Part shown: in pieces, positions 51,085 to 64,000 of the stretch | Numbering within the stretch: the first letter of the stretch is position 1 | Layout: the number at the start of each line of letters is the position of its first letter | Origin: Gordionus sp. m RMFG-2023 | Taxonomy: Eukaryota > Nematomorpha > Gordioida > Chordodea > Parachordodidae | NCBI RefSeq assembly: GCF_954871325.1 | Contig: NC_088775.1 | Location: 62,101,561 to 62,165,560 of the forward strand | DNA length: 64,000 bases | Direction of reading: 5' to 3' | Notes under the pieces: model-generated | The model's database searches: none | Told to the model about the DNA's origin: nothing | The model's input: only the letters and a program-made list of their open reading frames with translations | Program-made: the position numbers and the translations under genes

Positions 51085-51713
51085 TGGCACTGACTATAAG
51101 TTAAGAGGATTGAAATTAAATATTTTTTCTGCAACAAACTCCAATGGTAACTATTTAATGGGGTTAGACAAATCGTTTACTATTTCAATTTAAAAAAAAA
51201 TTATGTATTGTAGGGGAGACTGGGTTAGGTAAACCCCAGGGCTGGCAAAACACTTTTTCATTTTAAAAATAAACCAGAAAGTTAAATTTTATCCTAATAT
51301 AGCTTTTAATTAATTATTAAAAATTTTATTTAAGAAATAACATTATTCAGAAGATTTTTACATGACAGAATTTTAATTTTTATTAAAATATATAATCATT
51401 TATATATAAATTAAATAATGAGAATTTATTATGTCTAGTTATTATTTCAATCATGATTAGTAAATTTAGAGCTAGTGGGGCTTACTAAACCATACACGTC
51501 AATACATTTGAGTGATTTTTTTTAGTAGTTATTATATTATTCAATATGATGCGAAAATACACATCCAATAAAATTACAAAAGTATGTTAATGATTATCTA
51601 GAAGTATACCAAAATTTGAAGAATTGAATGCAATTAGGCTATTAAGGTATATGAAAATTTTAAATCAACAAGGATCACTAGCCAACTAATAGATTAATTT
51701 ATCTATATTATAC
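51085..51713. other. AT-rich stretch with a possible transposon end
   Basis: TAGGGGAGACTGGGTTAGGT at 51211, followed by AAACCCCAGGG, looks like a terminal sequence. A related GTGGGGCTTACTAAACC lies at 51475. No inverted partner was found. No gene was seen. Confidence 0.4.
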
Positions 51714-52234
51714 AGGGATGTGAACCCTTCGACAAAAAAAAAGGTCCAGGTCCAGGTTCGGGTACAGGTAGTGTTGTTAATCGGCTTAGCCGAGTCGGCT
51801 CGAACAGAGCTCACCCAAATTTTATCTCGTTTTTTTCGACTCCAACTCAAAGTATTGGTCGTTTTTTACGACTTCGACCCGAGTTCAAGCCGAAAAAAAC
51901 GACTTCGACCCAAAATATGGGTCATTTTTTTCGACTCCGACCTAAGTCCAAGCCGAAAAAACGACCTCGACCCAAAATATGGGTCGTTTTTTACGACTCC
52001 GACTCAAAATTTGGGTTGTATTTTTCGACTCAAACTTGAAGTTTGGGTCATATTTTTCGACTCAAACTTGAAGTTTAGATCGTATTTTTCGACTCCAACT
52101 CAAAGTTTGGGTCGTTTTTCTGACTCAGACTCAAACATCGGGTCGTTTCATTCAATCAGACCCAAAATATGGATCTTTTTTTTAAAGACGAAAAGTTAGG
52201 GTTGCTTTTTTTCACCCCTAACCCAATATCTAGA
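51714..52234. mobile_element. hAT-like element ends with GACCC-GGGTC ladder
   Basis: CAGGGATGTGAACCCTTCGA at 51714 resembles a hAT terminus. At 51769 a second start, TAGTGTTGTTAATCGGCTTA, resembles the end of the MITE at 30733 (TAGTGTGTTGTTAAACGGCT), which suggests one element inside another. From about 51800 a ladder of 32-46-bp units carries TTTTTTCGACTCCGACCC and the interrupted palindrome GACCCAAAATATGGGTC. The 159-codon open frame at 51720-52199 is only a by-product of this ladder (FFDSD, TPTQ repeats). No right end was found before Sat2 begins. Confidence 0.5.
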
Positions 52235-53197
52235 TCATTTTTTCGACCAAAAGTCAAATAACATTTAGTATATATTAATATTATAGGCGGGAAAGTTACT
52301 TAAAGCTTCTTAAAATTATAATGCTCTGATTAACTATTCATCATAGTTATATTTTAAAATTTTTAAGTGAAGATGTACCATAGAAAAATGCCATTTGTCA
52401 TGATGGTTATTTTTGAACTTTTTTAAATGAAATAGATAAAAATATATATTGTAGACATGTTAAATCAAAATTTCAGTAATGATGTACCATAGATAAGTGG
52501 TAATTGTCATAATCGCTATTTTTGAACTTTTTTGAGTTTTTTAAAGCAAATTGCTAAAAATATATATTCTAAACATGTTAAATTAAAAATTCAGTGAGGA
52601 TGTATCATAGATAGGTGACAATTGTCATAATCGCTATTTTTAAACTTTTTTCAATTTTTTTAAAGCAAATAGCTAAAAATATATATTCTAAACATGTTAA
52701 ATTAAAAATTCAGTGAGGATGTATCATATATAGGTGACAATTGTCATAATCGCTATTTTTGAACTTTTTCAAATTTTTTAAAGGAAATAGCTAAAAATAT
52801 ATATTCTAAACATGTTAAATTAAAAATTCAGTGAGGATGTATCATATATAGGTGACAATTGTCATAATCGCTATTTTTGAACTTTTTCAAATTTTTTTAA
52901 AGGAAATAGCTAAAAATATATATTCTAAACATGTTAAATTAAAAATTCAGTGAGGATGTATCATATATAGGTGACAATTGTCATAATCGCTATTCTAGAA
53001 CTTTTTTAAATTTTTTTAAAGGAAATAGCTAAAAATATATATTCTAAACATGTTAAATTAAAAATTCAGTGAGGATGTATCATAGATAGGTGACAATGGT
53101 CATAATCGCTATTATTGAACTTTTTCAAATTTTTTTAAAGGAAATATCTAAAAATGTATATTCTAAACATGTTAAATTAAAAATTCAGTGATCTATG
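52235..53197 (-). repeat. Sat2, inverted leading segment
   Basis: The first ~960 bp of Sat2 run opposite to the rest. Read on the minus strand they show about six 119-bp monomers, then the divergent ACTTATCTATGGTACATCAT monomer, then the spacer, which ends at TTTGACTTTTGGTCGAAAAA (about 52260-52235). The switch in orientation is at about 53190, where TTCAGTGA meets TCTATGGTATCATCACTGAA. It could be a true inversion or a fold-back duplication. Confidence 0.9.
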
Positions 53198-56100
53198 GTA
53201 TCATCACTGAAATTTTGATTTAACATGTCTACAATATATATTTTTATCTATTTCATTTAAAAAAGTTCAAAAATAACCATCATGACAAATGCCACTTTTC
53301 TATGGTACATCTTCACTTAAAAATTTTAAAATATAACTATGATGAATAGTTAATCAGAGCATTATAATTTAAAGAAGCTTTAAGTTACTTTTCAGCCTAT
53401 AATATTAATATATACTAAATGTTATTTGACTTTTGGTCGAAAAAAATAGTTCAAAAATAGCGATTATGACAATTGTCACCTATCTATGATACATCCTCAC
53501 TAAATTTTAATTTAACATGTTTAGAATATATATTTTTAGCAATTTCCTTTAAAAAAATTTGAAAAAGTTCAAAAATAGCGATTATGACAATTGTCACCTA
53601 TCTATGATACATCCTCACTGAATTTTTAATTTAACATGTTTAGAATATATATTTTTAGATATTTCCTTTAAAAAAATTTGAAAAAGTTCAAAAATAGCGA
53701 TTATGATAATTGTCACCTATCTATGATACATCCTCACTGAATTTTTAATTTAACATGTTTAGAATATATATTTTTAGATATTTCCTTTAAAAAAATTTGA
53801 AAAAGTTCAAAAATAGCGATTATGACAATTGTCACCTATCTATGATACATCCTCACTGAATTTTTAATTTAACGGTTTAGAATATATATTTTTAGATATT
53901 TCCTTTAAAAAAAATTGAAAAAGTTCAAAAATAGCGATTATGACAATTGTCACCTATCTATGATACATCCTCACTGAATTTTTAATTTAACGGTTTAGAA
54001 TATATATTTTTAGCTATTTCCTTTAAAAAAATTTGAAAAAGTTCGAAAATAGCGATTATGACAATTGTCACCTATCTATGATACATCCTCACTAAATTTT
54101 TAATTTAACATGTTTAGAATATATATTTTTAGATATTTCCTTTAAAAAAATTTGAAAAAGTTCAAAAATAGCGATTATGACAATTGTCACCTATCTATGA
54201 TACATTCTCACTGAATTTTTAATTTAACATGTTTAGAATATATATTTTTAGCTATTTCCTTTAAAAAAATTTGAAAAAATTCGAAAATAGCGATTATGAC
54301 AATTGTCACCTATCTATGATACATCCTCACTGAATTTTTAATTTAACATGTTTAGAATATATATTTTTAGATATTTGCTTTAAAAAAACTCAAAAAAGTT
54401 CAAAAATAGCGATTATGACAATTACCACTTATCTATGGTACATCATCACTGAAACTTTGATTTAACATGTCTACAATATATATTTTTATCTATTTCATTT
54501 AAAAAAGTTCAAAAATAAGAATCATGACAAATGGCACTTTTCTTTGTTACATCTTCACTTAAAAATTTTAAAATATAACTATGATGAATAGTTAATCAGA
54601 GCATTATAATTTAAAGAAGCTTTAAGTAACTTTTCCGCCTATAATATTAATATATACTAAATGTTATTTGACTTTTGGTAGAGAAAAATAGTTCAAAAAT
54701 AGCAATTATGACAATTGTCACCTATCTATGATACATCCTCACTAAATTTTTAATTTAACATGTTTAGAATATATATTTTTAGCTATTTCCTTTAAAAAAT
54801 TTTGAAAAAGTTCAAAAATAGCGATTATGACAATTGTCACCTATCTATGATACATCCTGACTGAATTTTTAATTTAACATGTTTAGAATATATATTTTTA
54901 GCTATTTCCTTTAAAAAAATTTGAAAAAATTCGAAAATAGCGATTATGACAATTGTCACCTATCTATGATACATCCTCACTGAATTTTTAATTTAACATG
55001 TTTAGAATATATATTTTTAGATATTTGCTTTAAAAAAACTCAAAAAAGTTCAAAAATAGCGATTATGACAATTACCACTTATCTATGGTACATCATCACT
55101 GAAACTTTGATTTAACATGTCTACAATATATATTTTTATCTATTTCATTTAAAAAAGTTCAAAAATAAGAATCATGACAAATGGCACTTTTCTTTGTTAC
55201 ATCTTCACTTAAAAATTTTAAAATATAACTATGATGAATAGTTAATCAGAGCATTATAATTTAAAGAAGCTTTAAGTAACTTTTCCGCCTATAATATTAA
55301 TATATACTAAATGTTATTTGACTTTTGGTAGAGAAAAATAGTTCAAAAATAGCAATTATGACAATTGTCACCTATCTATGATACATCCTCACTAAATTTT
55401 TAATTTAACATGTTTAGAATATATATTTTTAGCTATTTCCTTTAAAAAATTTTGAAAAAGTTCAAAAATAGCGATTATGACAATTGTCACCTATCTATGA
55501 TACATCCTGACTGAATTTTTAATTTAACATGTTTAGAATATATATTTTTAGATATTTCCTTTAAAAAAATTTGAAAAAGTTCAAAAATAGCGATTATGAC
55601 AATAGTCACTTATCTATGATACATCCTCACTGAATTTTTAATTTAACATGTTTAGAATATATATTTTTAGATATTTCCTTTAAAAAAATTTGAAAAAGTT
55701 CAAAAATAGCGATTATGACAATTGTCACCTATCTATGATACATCCTCACTGAATTTTTAATTTAACGGTTTAGAATATATATTTTTAGCTATTTCCTTTA
55801 AAAAAATTTGAAAAAGTTCGAAAATAGCGATTATGACAATTGTCACCTATCTATACATCCTCACTAAATTTTTAATTTAACATGTTTAGAATATATATTT
55901 TTAGATATTTCCTTTAAAAAAATTTGAAAAAGTTCAAAAATAGCGATTATGACAATTGTCACCTATCTATGATACATTCTCACTGAATTTTTAATTTAAC
56001 ATGTTTAGAATATATATTTTTAGCTATTTCCTTTAAAAAAATTTGAAAAAATTCGAAAATAGCGATTATGACAATTGTCACCTATCTATGATACATCCTC

Positions 56101-59100
56101 ACTGAATTTTTAATTTAACATGTTTAGAATATATATTTTTAGATATTTGCTTTAAAAAAACTCAAAAAAGTTCAAAAATAGCGATTATGACAATTACCAC
56201 TTATCTATGGTACATCATCACTGAAACTTTGATTTAACATGTCTACAATATATATTTTTATCTATTTCATTTAAAAAAGTTCAAAAATAAGAATCATGAC
56301 AAATGGCACTTTTCTTTGGTACATCTTCACTTAAAAATTTTAAAATATAACTATGATGAATAGTTAATCAGAGCATTATAATTTAAAGAAGCTTTAAGTA
56401 ACTTTTCCGCCTATAATATTAATATATACTAAATATTATTTGACTTTTGGTAGAGAAAAATAGTTCAAAAATAGCAATTATGACAATTGTCACCTATCTA
56501 TGATACATCCTCACTAAATTTTTAATTTAACATGTTTAGAATATATATTTTTAGCTATTTCCTTTAAAAAATTTTGAAAAAGTTCAAAAATAGTGATTAT
56601 GACAATTGTCACCTATCTATGATACATCCTGACTGAATTTTTAATTTAACATGTTTAGAATATATATTTTTAGATATTTCCTTTAAAAAAATTTGAAAAA
56701 GTTCAAAAATAGCGATTATGACAATTGTCACCTATCTATGATACATCCTCACTGAATTTTTAATTTAACATGTTTAGAATATATATTTTTAGATATTTCC
56801 TTTGAAAAAATTTGAAAAAGTTCAAAAATAGCGATTATGACAATTGTCACCTATCTATGATACATCCTCACTGAATTTTTAATTTAACATGTTTAGAATA
56901 TATATTTTTAGATATTTCCTTTAAAAAAATTTGAAAAAGTTTAAAAATAGCGATTATGACAATTGTCACCTATCTATGATACATCCTCACTGAATTTTTA
57001 ATTTAACATGTTTAGAATATATATTTTTAGCAATTTGCTTTAAAAAAACTCAAAAAAGTTCAAAAATAGCGATTATGACAATTACCACTTATCTATGGTA
57101 CATCATCACTGAAACTTTGATTTAACATGTCTACAATATATATATTTATCTATTTCATTTAAAAAAGTTCAAAAATAACCATCATGACAAATGGCACTTT
57201 TCTTTGGTACATCTTCACTTAAAAATTTTAAAATATAACTATGATGAATAGTTAATCAGAGCATTATAATTTAAAGAAGCTTTAAGTAACTTTTCCGGCT
57301 ATAATATTAATATATACTAAATGTTATTTGACTTTTGGTCGAAAAAAATAGTTCAAAAATAGCGATTATGACAATTGTCACCTATCTATGATACATCCTC
57401 ACTGAATTTTTAATTTAACATGTTTAGAATATATATTTTTAGATATTTCCTTTAAAAAAATTTGAAAAAGTTCAAAAATAGCGATTATGACAATTGTCAC
57501 CTATCTATGATACATCCTCACTGAATTTTTAATTTAACATGTTTAGAATATATATTTTTAGCTATTTCCTTTAAAAAAATTTGAAAAAGTTCGAAAATAG
57601 CGATATTGACAATTGTTACCTATCTATGATACATCCTCACTAAATTTTTAATTTAACATGTTTAGAATATATATTTTTAGATATTTCCTTTAAAAAAATT
57701 TGAAAAAGTTCTAAAATAGCGATTATGACAATTGTCACCTATCTATGATACATTCTCACTGAATTTTTAATTTAACATGTTTAGAATATATATTTTTAGC
57801 TATTTCCTTTAAAAAAATTTGAAAAAATTCAAAAATAGCGATTATGACAATTGTCACCTATCTATGATACATCCTCACTAAATTTTTAATTTAACATGTT
57901 TAGAATATATATTTTTAGCAATTTGCTTTAAAAAAACTCAAAAAAGTTCAAAAATAGCGATTATGACAATTACCACTTATCTATGGTACATCATCACTGA
58001 AACTTTGATTTAACATGTCTACAATATATATTTTTATCTATTTCATTTAAAAAAGTTCAAAAATAACCATCATGACAAATGGCACTTTTCTTTGGTACAT
58101 CTTCACTTAAAAATTTTAAAATATAACTATGATGAATAGTTAATCAGAGCATTATAATTTAAAGAAGCTTTAAGTAACTTTTCCGCCTATAATATTAATA
58201 TATACTAAATGTTATTTGACTTTTGGTCGAAAAAAATAGTTCAAAAATAGCGATTATGACAATTGTCACCTATCTATGATGCATCCTCACTAAATTTTTA
58301 ATTTAACATGTTTAGAATATATATTTTTAGCTATTTCCTTTAAAAAATTTTGAAAAAGTTCAAAAATAGCGATTATGACAATTGTCACCTATCTATGATA
58401 CATCCTCACATAATTTTTAATTTAACATGTTTAGAATATATATTTTTAGATATTTCCTTTAAAAAAATTTGAAAAAGTTCAAAAATAGCGATTATGACAA
58501 TTGTCACCTATCTATGATACATCCTCACTGAATTTTTAATTTAACATGTTTAGAATATATATTTTTAGATATTTCCTTTAAAAAAATTTGAAAAAGTTTA
58601 AAAATAGCGATTATGACAATTGTCACCTATCTATGATACATCCTCACTGAATTTTTAATTTAACATGTTTAGAATAGATATTTTTAGCAATTTGCTTTAA
58701 AAAAACTCAAAAAAGTTCAAAAATAGCGATTATGACAATTACCACTTATCTATGGTACATCATCACTGAAACTTTGATTTAACATGTCTACAATATATAT
58801 TATTATCTATTTCTTTTAAAAAAGTTCAAAAATAACCATCATGACAAATGGCACTTTTCTTTGGTACATCTTCACTTAAAAATTTTAAAATATAACTATG
58901 ATGAATAGTTAATCAGAGCATTATAATTTAAAGAAGCTTTAAGTAACTTTTCCGCCTATAATATTAATATATACTAAATGTTATTTGACTTTTGGTCGAA
59001 AAAAATAGTTCAAAAATAGCGATTATGACAATTGTCACCTATCTATGATACATCCTCACTGAATTTTTAATTTAACATGTTTAGAATATATATTTTTAGA

Positions 59101-62100
59101 TATTTCCTTTAAAAAAATTTGAAAAAGTTCAAAAATAGCGATTATGACAATTGTCACCTATCTATGATACATCCTCACTGAATTTTTAATTTAACATGTT
59201 TAGAATATATATTTTTAGATATTTCCTTTAAAAAAATTTGAAAAAGTTCAAAAATAGCGATTATGACAATTGTCACCTATCTATGATACATCCTCACTGA
59301 ATTTTTAATTTAACATGTTTAGAATATATATTTTTGGCTATTTCCTTTAAAAAAATTTGAAAAAGTTCAAAAATAGCGATTATGACAATTGTCACCTATC
59401 TATGATACATCCTCACTGAATTTTTAATTTAACATGTTTAGAATATATATTTTTAGATATTTCCTTTAAAAAAATTTGAAAAAGTTCAAAAATAGCGATT
59501 ATGACAATTGTCACCTATCTATGATACATCCTCACTGAATTTTTAATTTAACATGTTATTAATATATATTTTTAGATATTTCCTTTAAAAAAATTTGAAA
59601 AAGTTCAAAAATAGCGATTATGACAATTGTCACCTATCTATGATACATCCTCACTGAATTTTTAATTTAACGGTTTAGAATATATATTTTTAGATATTTC
59701 CTTTAAAAAAAATTGAAAAAGTTCAAAAATAGCGATTATGACAATTGTCACCTATCTATGATACATCCTCACTGAATTTTTAATTTAACGGTTTAGAATA
59801 TATATTTTTAGCTATTTCCTTTAAAAAAATTTGAAAAAGTTCGAAAATAGCGATTATGACAATTGTCACCTATCTATGATACATCCTCACTAAATTTTTA
59901 ATTTAACATGTTTAGAATATATATTTTTAGATATTTCCTTTAAAAAAATTTGAAAAAGTTCAGAAATAGCGATTATGACAATTGTCACCTATCTATGATA
60001 CATTCTCACTGAATTTTTAATTTAACATGTTTAGAATATATATTTTTAGCTATTTCCTTTAAAAAAATTTGAAAAAATTCGAAAATAGCGATTATGACAA
60101 TTGTCACCTATCTATGATACATCCTCACTGAATTTTTAATTTAACATGTTTAGAATATATATTTTTAGATATTTGCTTTAAAAAAACTCAAAAAAGTTCA
60201 AAAATAGCGATTATGACAATTACCACTTATCTAAGGTACATCATCACTGAAACTTTGATTTAACATGTCTACAATATATATTTTTATCTATTTCATTTAA
60301 AAAAGTTCAAAAATAAGAATCATGACAAATGGCACTTTTCTTTGGTACATCTTCACTTAAAAATTTTAAAATATAACTATGATGAATAGTTAATCAGAGC
60401 ATTATAATTTAAAGAAGCTTTAAGTAACTTTTCCGCCTATAATATTAATATATACTAAATGTTATTTGACTTTTGGTAGAGAAAAATAGTTCAAAAATAG
60501 CAATTATGACAATTGTCACCTATCTATGATACATCCTCACTAAATTTTTAATTTAACATGTTTAGAATATATATTTTTAGCTATTTCCTTTAAAAAAATT
60601 TGAAAAAGTTCAAAAATAGCGATTATGACAATTGTCACCTATCTATGATACATCCTGACTGAATTTTTAATTTAACATGTTTAGAATATATATTTTTAGA
60701 TATTTCCTTTCAAAAAATTTGAAAAAGTTCAAAAATAGCGATTATGACAATTGTCACCTATCTATGATACATCCTCACTGAATTTTTAATTTAACATGTT
60801 TAGAATATATATTTTTAGATATTTCCTTTAAAAAAATTTGAAAAAGTTCAAAAATAGCGATTATGACAATTGTCACCTATCTATGATACATCCTCACTGA
60901 ATTTTTAATTTAACGGTTTAGAATATATATTTTTAGCTATTTCCTTTAAAAAAATTTGAAAAAGTTCGAAAATAGCGATTATGACAATTGTCACCTATCT
61001 ATACATCCTCACTAAATTTTTAATTTAACATGTTTAGAATATATATTTTTAGATATTTCCTTTAAAAAAATTTGAAAAAGTTCAAAAATAGCGATTATGA
61101 CAATTGTCACCTATCTATGATACATTCTCACTGAATTTTTAATTTAACATGTTTAGAATATATATTTTTAGATATTTCCTTTAAAAAAATTTGAAAAAGT
61201 TCTAAAATAGCGATTATGACAATTGTCACCTATCTATGATACATTCTCACTGAATTTTTAATTTAACATGTTTAGAATATATATTTTTAGCTATTTCCTT
61301 TAAAAAAATTTGAAAAAATTCAAAAATAGCGATTATGACAATTGTCACCTATCTATGATACATCCTCACTAAATTTTTAATTTAACATGTTTAGAATATA
61401 TATTTTTAGCAATTTGCTTTAAAAAAACTCAAAAAAGTTCAAAAATAGCGATTATGACAATTACCACTTATCTATAGTACATCATCACTGAAACTTTGAT
61501 TTAACATGTCTACAATATATATTTTTATCTATTTCATTTAAAAAAGTTCAAAAATAACCATCATGACAAATGGCACTTTTCTTTGGTACATCTTCACTTA
61601 AAAATTTTAAAATATAACTATGATGAATAGTTAATCAGAGCATTATAATTTAAAGAAGCTTTAAGTAACTTTTCCGCCTATAATATTAATATATACTAAA
61701 TGTTATTTGACTTTTGGTCGAAAAAAATAGTTCAAAAATAGCGATTATGACAATTGTCACCTATCTATGATACATCCTCACTAAATTTTTAATTTAACAG
61801 GTTTAGAATATATATTTTAAAATATTTCCTTTAAAAAAATTTGAAAAAGTTTAAAAATAGCGATTATGACAATTGTCACCTATCTATGAAACATCCTCAC
61901 TGAATTTTTAATTTAACATGTTTAGAATATATATTTTTAGATATTTCCTTTAAAAAAATTTGAAAAAGTTCAAAAATAGCGATTATGACAATTGTCACCT
62001 ATCTATGATACATTCTCACTGAATTTTTAATTTAACATGTTTAGAATATATATTTTTAGCTATTTCCTTTAAAAAAATTTGAAAAAATTCAAAAATAGCG

Positions 62101-64000
62101 ATTATGACAATTGTCACCTATCTATGATACATCCTCACTAAATTTTTAATTTAACATGTTTAGAATATATATTTTTAGCAATTTGCTTTAAAAAAACTCA
62201 AAAAAGTTCAAAAATAGCGATTATGACAATTACCACTTATCTATAGTACATCATCACTGAAACTTTGATTTAACATGTCTACAATATATATTTTTATCTA
62301 TTTCATTTAAAAAAGTTCAAAAATAACCATCATGACAAATGGCACTTTTCTTTGGTACATCTTCACTTAAAAATTTTAAAATATAACTATGATGAATAGT
62401 TAATCAGAGCATTATAATTTAAAGAAGCTTTAAGTAACTTTTCCGCCTATAATATTAATATATACTAAATGTTATTTGACTTTTGGTCGAAAAAAATAGT
62501 TCAAAAATAGCGATTATGACAATTGTCACCTATCTATGATGCATCCTCACTAAATTTTTAATTTAACATGTTTAGAATATATATTTTTAGCTATTTCCTT
62601 TAAAAAATTTTGAAAAAGTTCAAAAATAGCGATTATGACAATTGTCACCTATCTATGATACATCCTCACATAATTTTTAATTTAACATGTTTAGAATATA
62701 TATTTTTAGATATTTCCTTTAAAAAAATTTGAAAAAGTTCAAAAATAGCGATTATGACAATTGTCACCTATCTATGATACATCCTCACTGAATTTTTAAT
62801 TTAACATGTTTAGAATATATATTTTTAGATATTTCCTTTAAAAAAATTTGAAAAAGTTTAAAAATAGCGATTATGACAATTGTCACCTATCGATGATACA
62901 TCCTCACTGAATTTTTAATTTAACATGTTTAGAATAGATATTTTTAGCAATTTGCTTTAAAAAAACTCAAAAAAGTTCAAAAATAGCGATTATGACAATT
63001 ACCACTTATCTATGGTACATCATCACTGAAACTTTGATTTAACATGTCTACAATATATATTATTATCTATTTCTTTTAAAAAAGTTCAAAAATAACCATC
63101 ATGACAAATGGCACTTTTCTTTGGTACATCTTCACTTAAAAATTTTAAAATATAACTATGATGAATAGTTAATCAGAGCATTATAATTTAAAGAAGCTTT
63201 AAGTAACTTTTCCGCCTATAATATTAATATATACTAAATGTTATTTGACTTTTGGTCGAAAAAAATAGTTCAAAAATAGCGATTATGACAATTGTCACCT
63301 ATCTATGATACATCCTCACTAAATTTTTAATTTAACGGGTTTAGAATATATATTTTTAGATATTTCCTTTAAAAAAATTTGAAAAAGTTTAAAAATAGCG
63401 ATTATGACAATTGTCACCTATCTATGAAACATCCTCACTGAATTTTTAATTTAACATGTTTAGAATATATATTTTTAGATATTTCCTTTAAAAAAATTTG
63501 AAAAAGTTCAAAAATAGCGATTATGACAATTGTCACCTATCTATGATACATTCTCACTGAATTTTTAATTTAACATGTTTAGAATATATATTTTTAGCTA
63601 TTTCCTTTAAAAAAATTTGAAAAAATTCAAAAATAGCGATTATGACAATTGTCACCTATCTATGATACATCCTCACTGAATTTTTAATTTAACATGTTTA
63701 GAATATATATTTTTAGATATTTCCTTTAAAAAAATTTGAAAAAGTTCAAAAATAGCGATTATGACAATTGTCACCTATCTATGATACATCCTCACTGAAT
63801 TTTTAATTTAACATGTTTATAATATATATTTTTAGCTATTTCCTTTAAAAAAATTTGAAAAAGTTCGAAAATAGCGATTATGACAATTGTTACCTATCTA
63901 TGATACATCCTCACTAAATTTTTAATTTAACATGTTTAGAATATATATTTTTAGATATTTCCTTTAAAAAAATTTGAAAAAGTTCAAAAATAGCGATTAT
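53198..64000 (+). repeat. Sat2: ~119-bp satellite in variable higher-order units
   Basis: The monomer is about 119 bp (TTCAAAAATAGCG at 53568, 53687, 53806 and 53924). It contains TTATGACAATTGTCACCTAT with the palindrome TGACAATTGTCA, then ATCTATGATACATCCTCACT, then TTTAGAATATATATTTTTAG. A marker recurs in each higher-order unit: a divergent ~109-bp monomer (ATGACAATTACCACTTATCT) followed by a ~184-bp spacer ending ATTTGACTTTTGGTCGAAAA. The spacer end lies at about 53430, 54670, 55321, 56442, 57330, 58220, 58988, 60470, 61709, 62480 and 63248. The gaps fit about 293 bp plus 8, 3, 7, 5, 5, 4, 10, 8, 4 and 4 monomers. The array continues past the window. Confidence 0.97.

Noticed and set aside
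51720-52199. A 159-codon open frame with repeated FFDSD and TPTQ
   Set aside because: It follows the period of the GACCC-GGGTC ladder and shows no protein family features; its openness comes from the repeat.

Overview
The window is eukaryotic nuclear DNA, very rich in A+T (by eye about three quarters to four fifths). There are no operons, ribosome binding sites or dense bacterial genes. The coding relics carry tiny GT-AG introns of roughly 36 to 120 bases, mostly in phase 1. The content is satellite DNA plus cut-and-paste DNA transposons. An AT-rich, transposon-rich genome fits, such as an arbuscular mycorrhizal fungus or an AT-rich invertebrate. Nothing here decides between them, and the host assignment is a guess.

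Layout. Bases 1-23560 are a continuous tandem array of a 125-bp satellite (Sat1) that enters from outside the window. Part of it is organised into about 2.1-kb higher-order blocks, and a segment of it is duplicated about 10.46 kb away. Bases 23579-27870 hold a Mutator-like element (MULE-1). It has a FLYWCH-like module, five tandem 270-bp exon-intron cassettes, a second FLYWCH module, a DDE transposase, and then a decayed tail-to-tail inverted copy. Bases 27.9-34.4 kb are mostly featureless AT-rich DNA, with small MITEs and one likely host gene: a minus-strand secreted protein with a von Willebrand A-like segment (31678-32325).

Bases 34706-41025 are a second, unrelated Mutator-like element (MULE-2). 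It sits inside an older dispersed repeat whose two halves flank it and whose uninterrupted copy lies at 43537-43894. MULE-2 encodes a minus-strand, multi-exon transposase with a FAR1-like zinc-binding N-terminus, a DDE core, a SWIM finger, a low-complexity tail in very small exons, and a C-terminal PHD-like finger. A 929-bp hAT element with 8-bp target duplications is inserted in one of its coding exons. Removing it restores the reading frame across the junction.

Bases 41-52 kb contain further hAT-type elements with G/C-rich ladder interiors, a hAT transposase remnant, a piggyBac remnant with CCCTTTCGCGCC-type ends, and a few decayed or unrecognised segments. Bases 52235-64000 are a second satellite (Sat2). 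It has a ~119-bp monomer in higher-order units of variable length, each marked by a divergent monomer and a ~184-bp spacer. The first ~960 bp of the array are inverted relative to the rest.

The whole region looks like a heterochromatic, possibly pericentromeric, transposon island between two satellite arrays. Both satellites keep a perfect 12-bp palindrome centred on AATT in nearly every monomer. No rRNA, complete tRNA, CRISPR array or retrovirus-like element was recognised.
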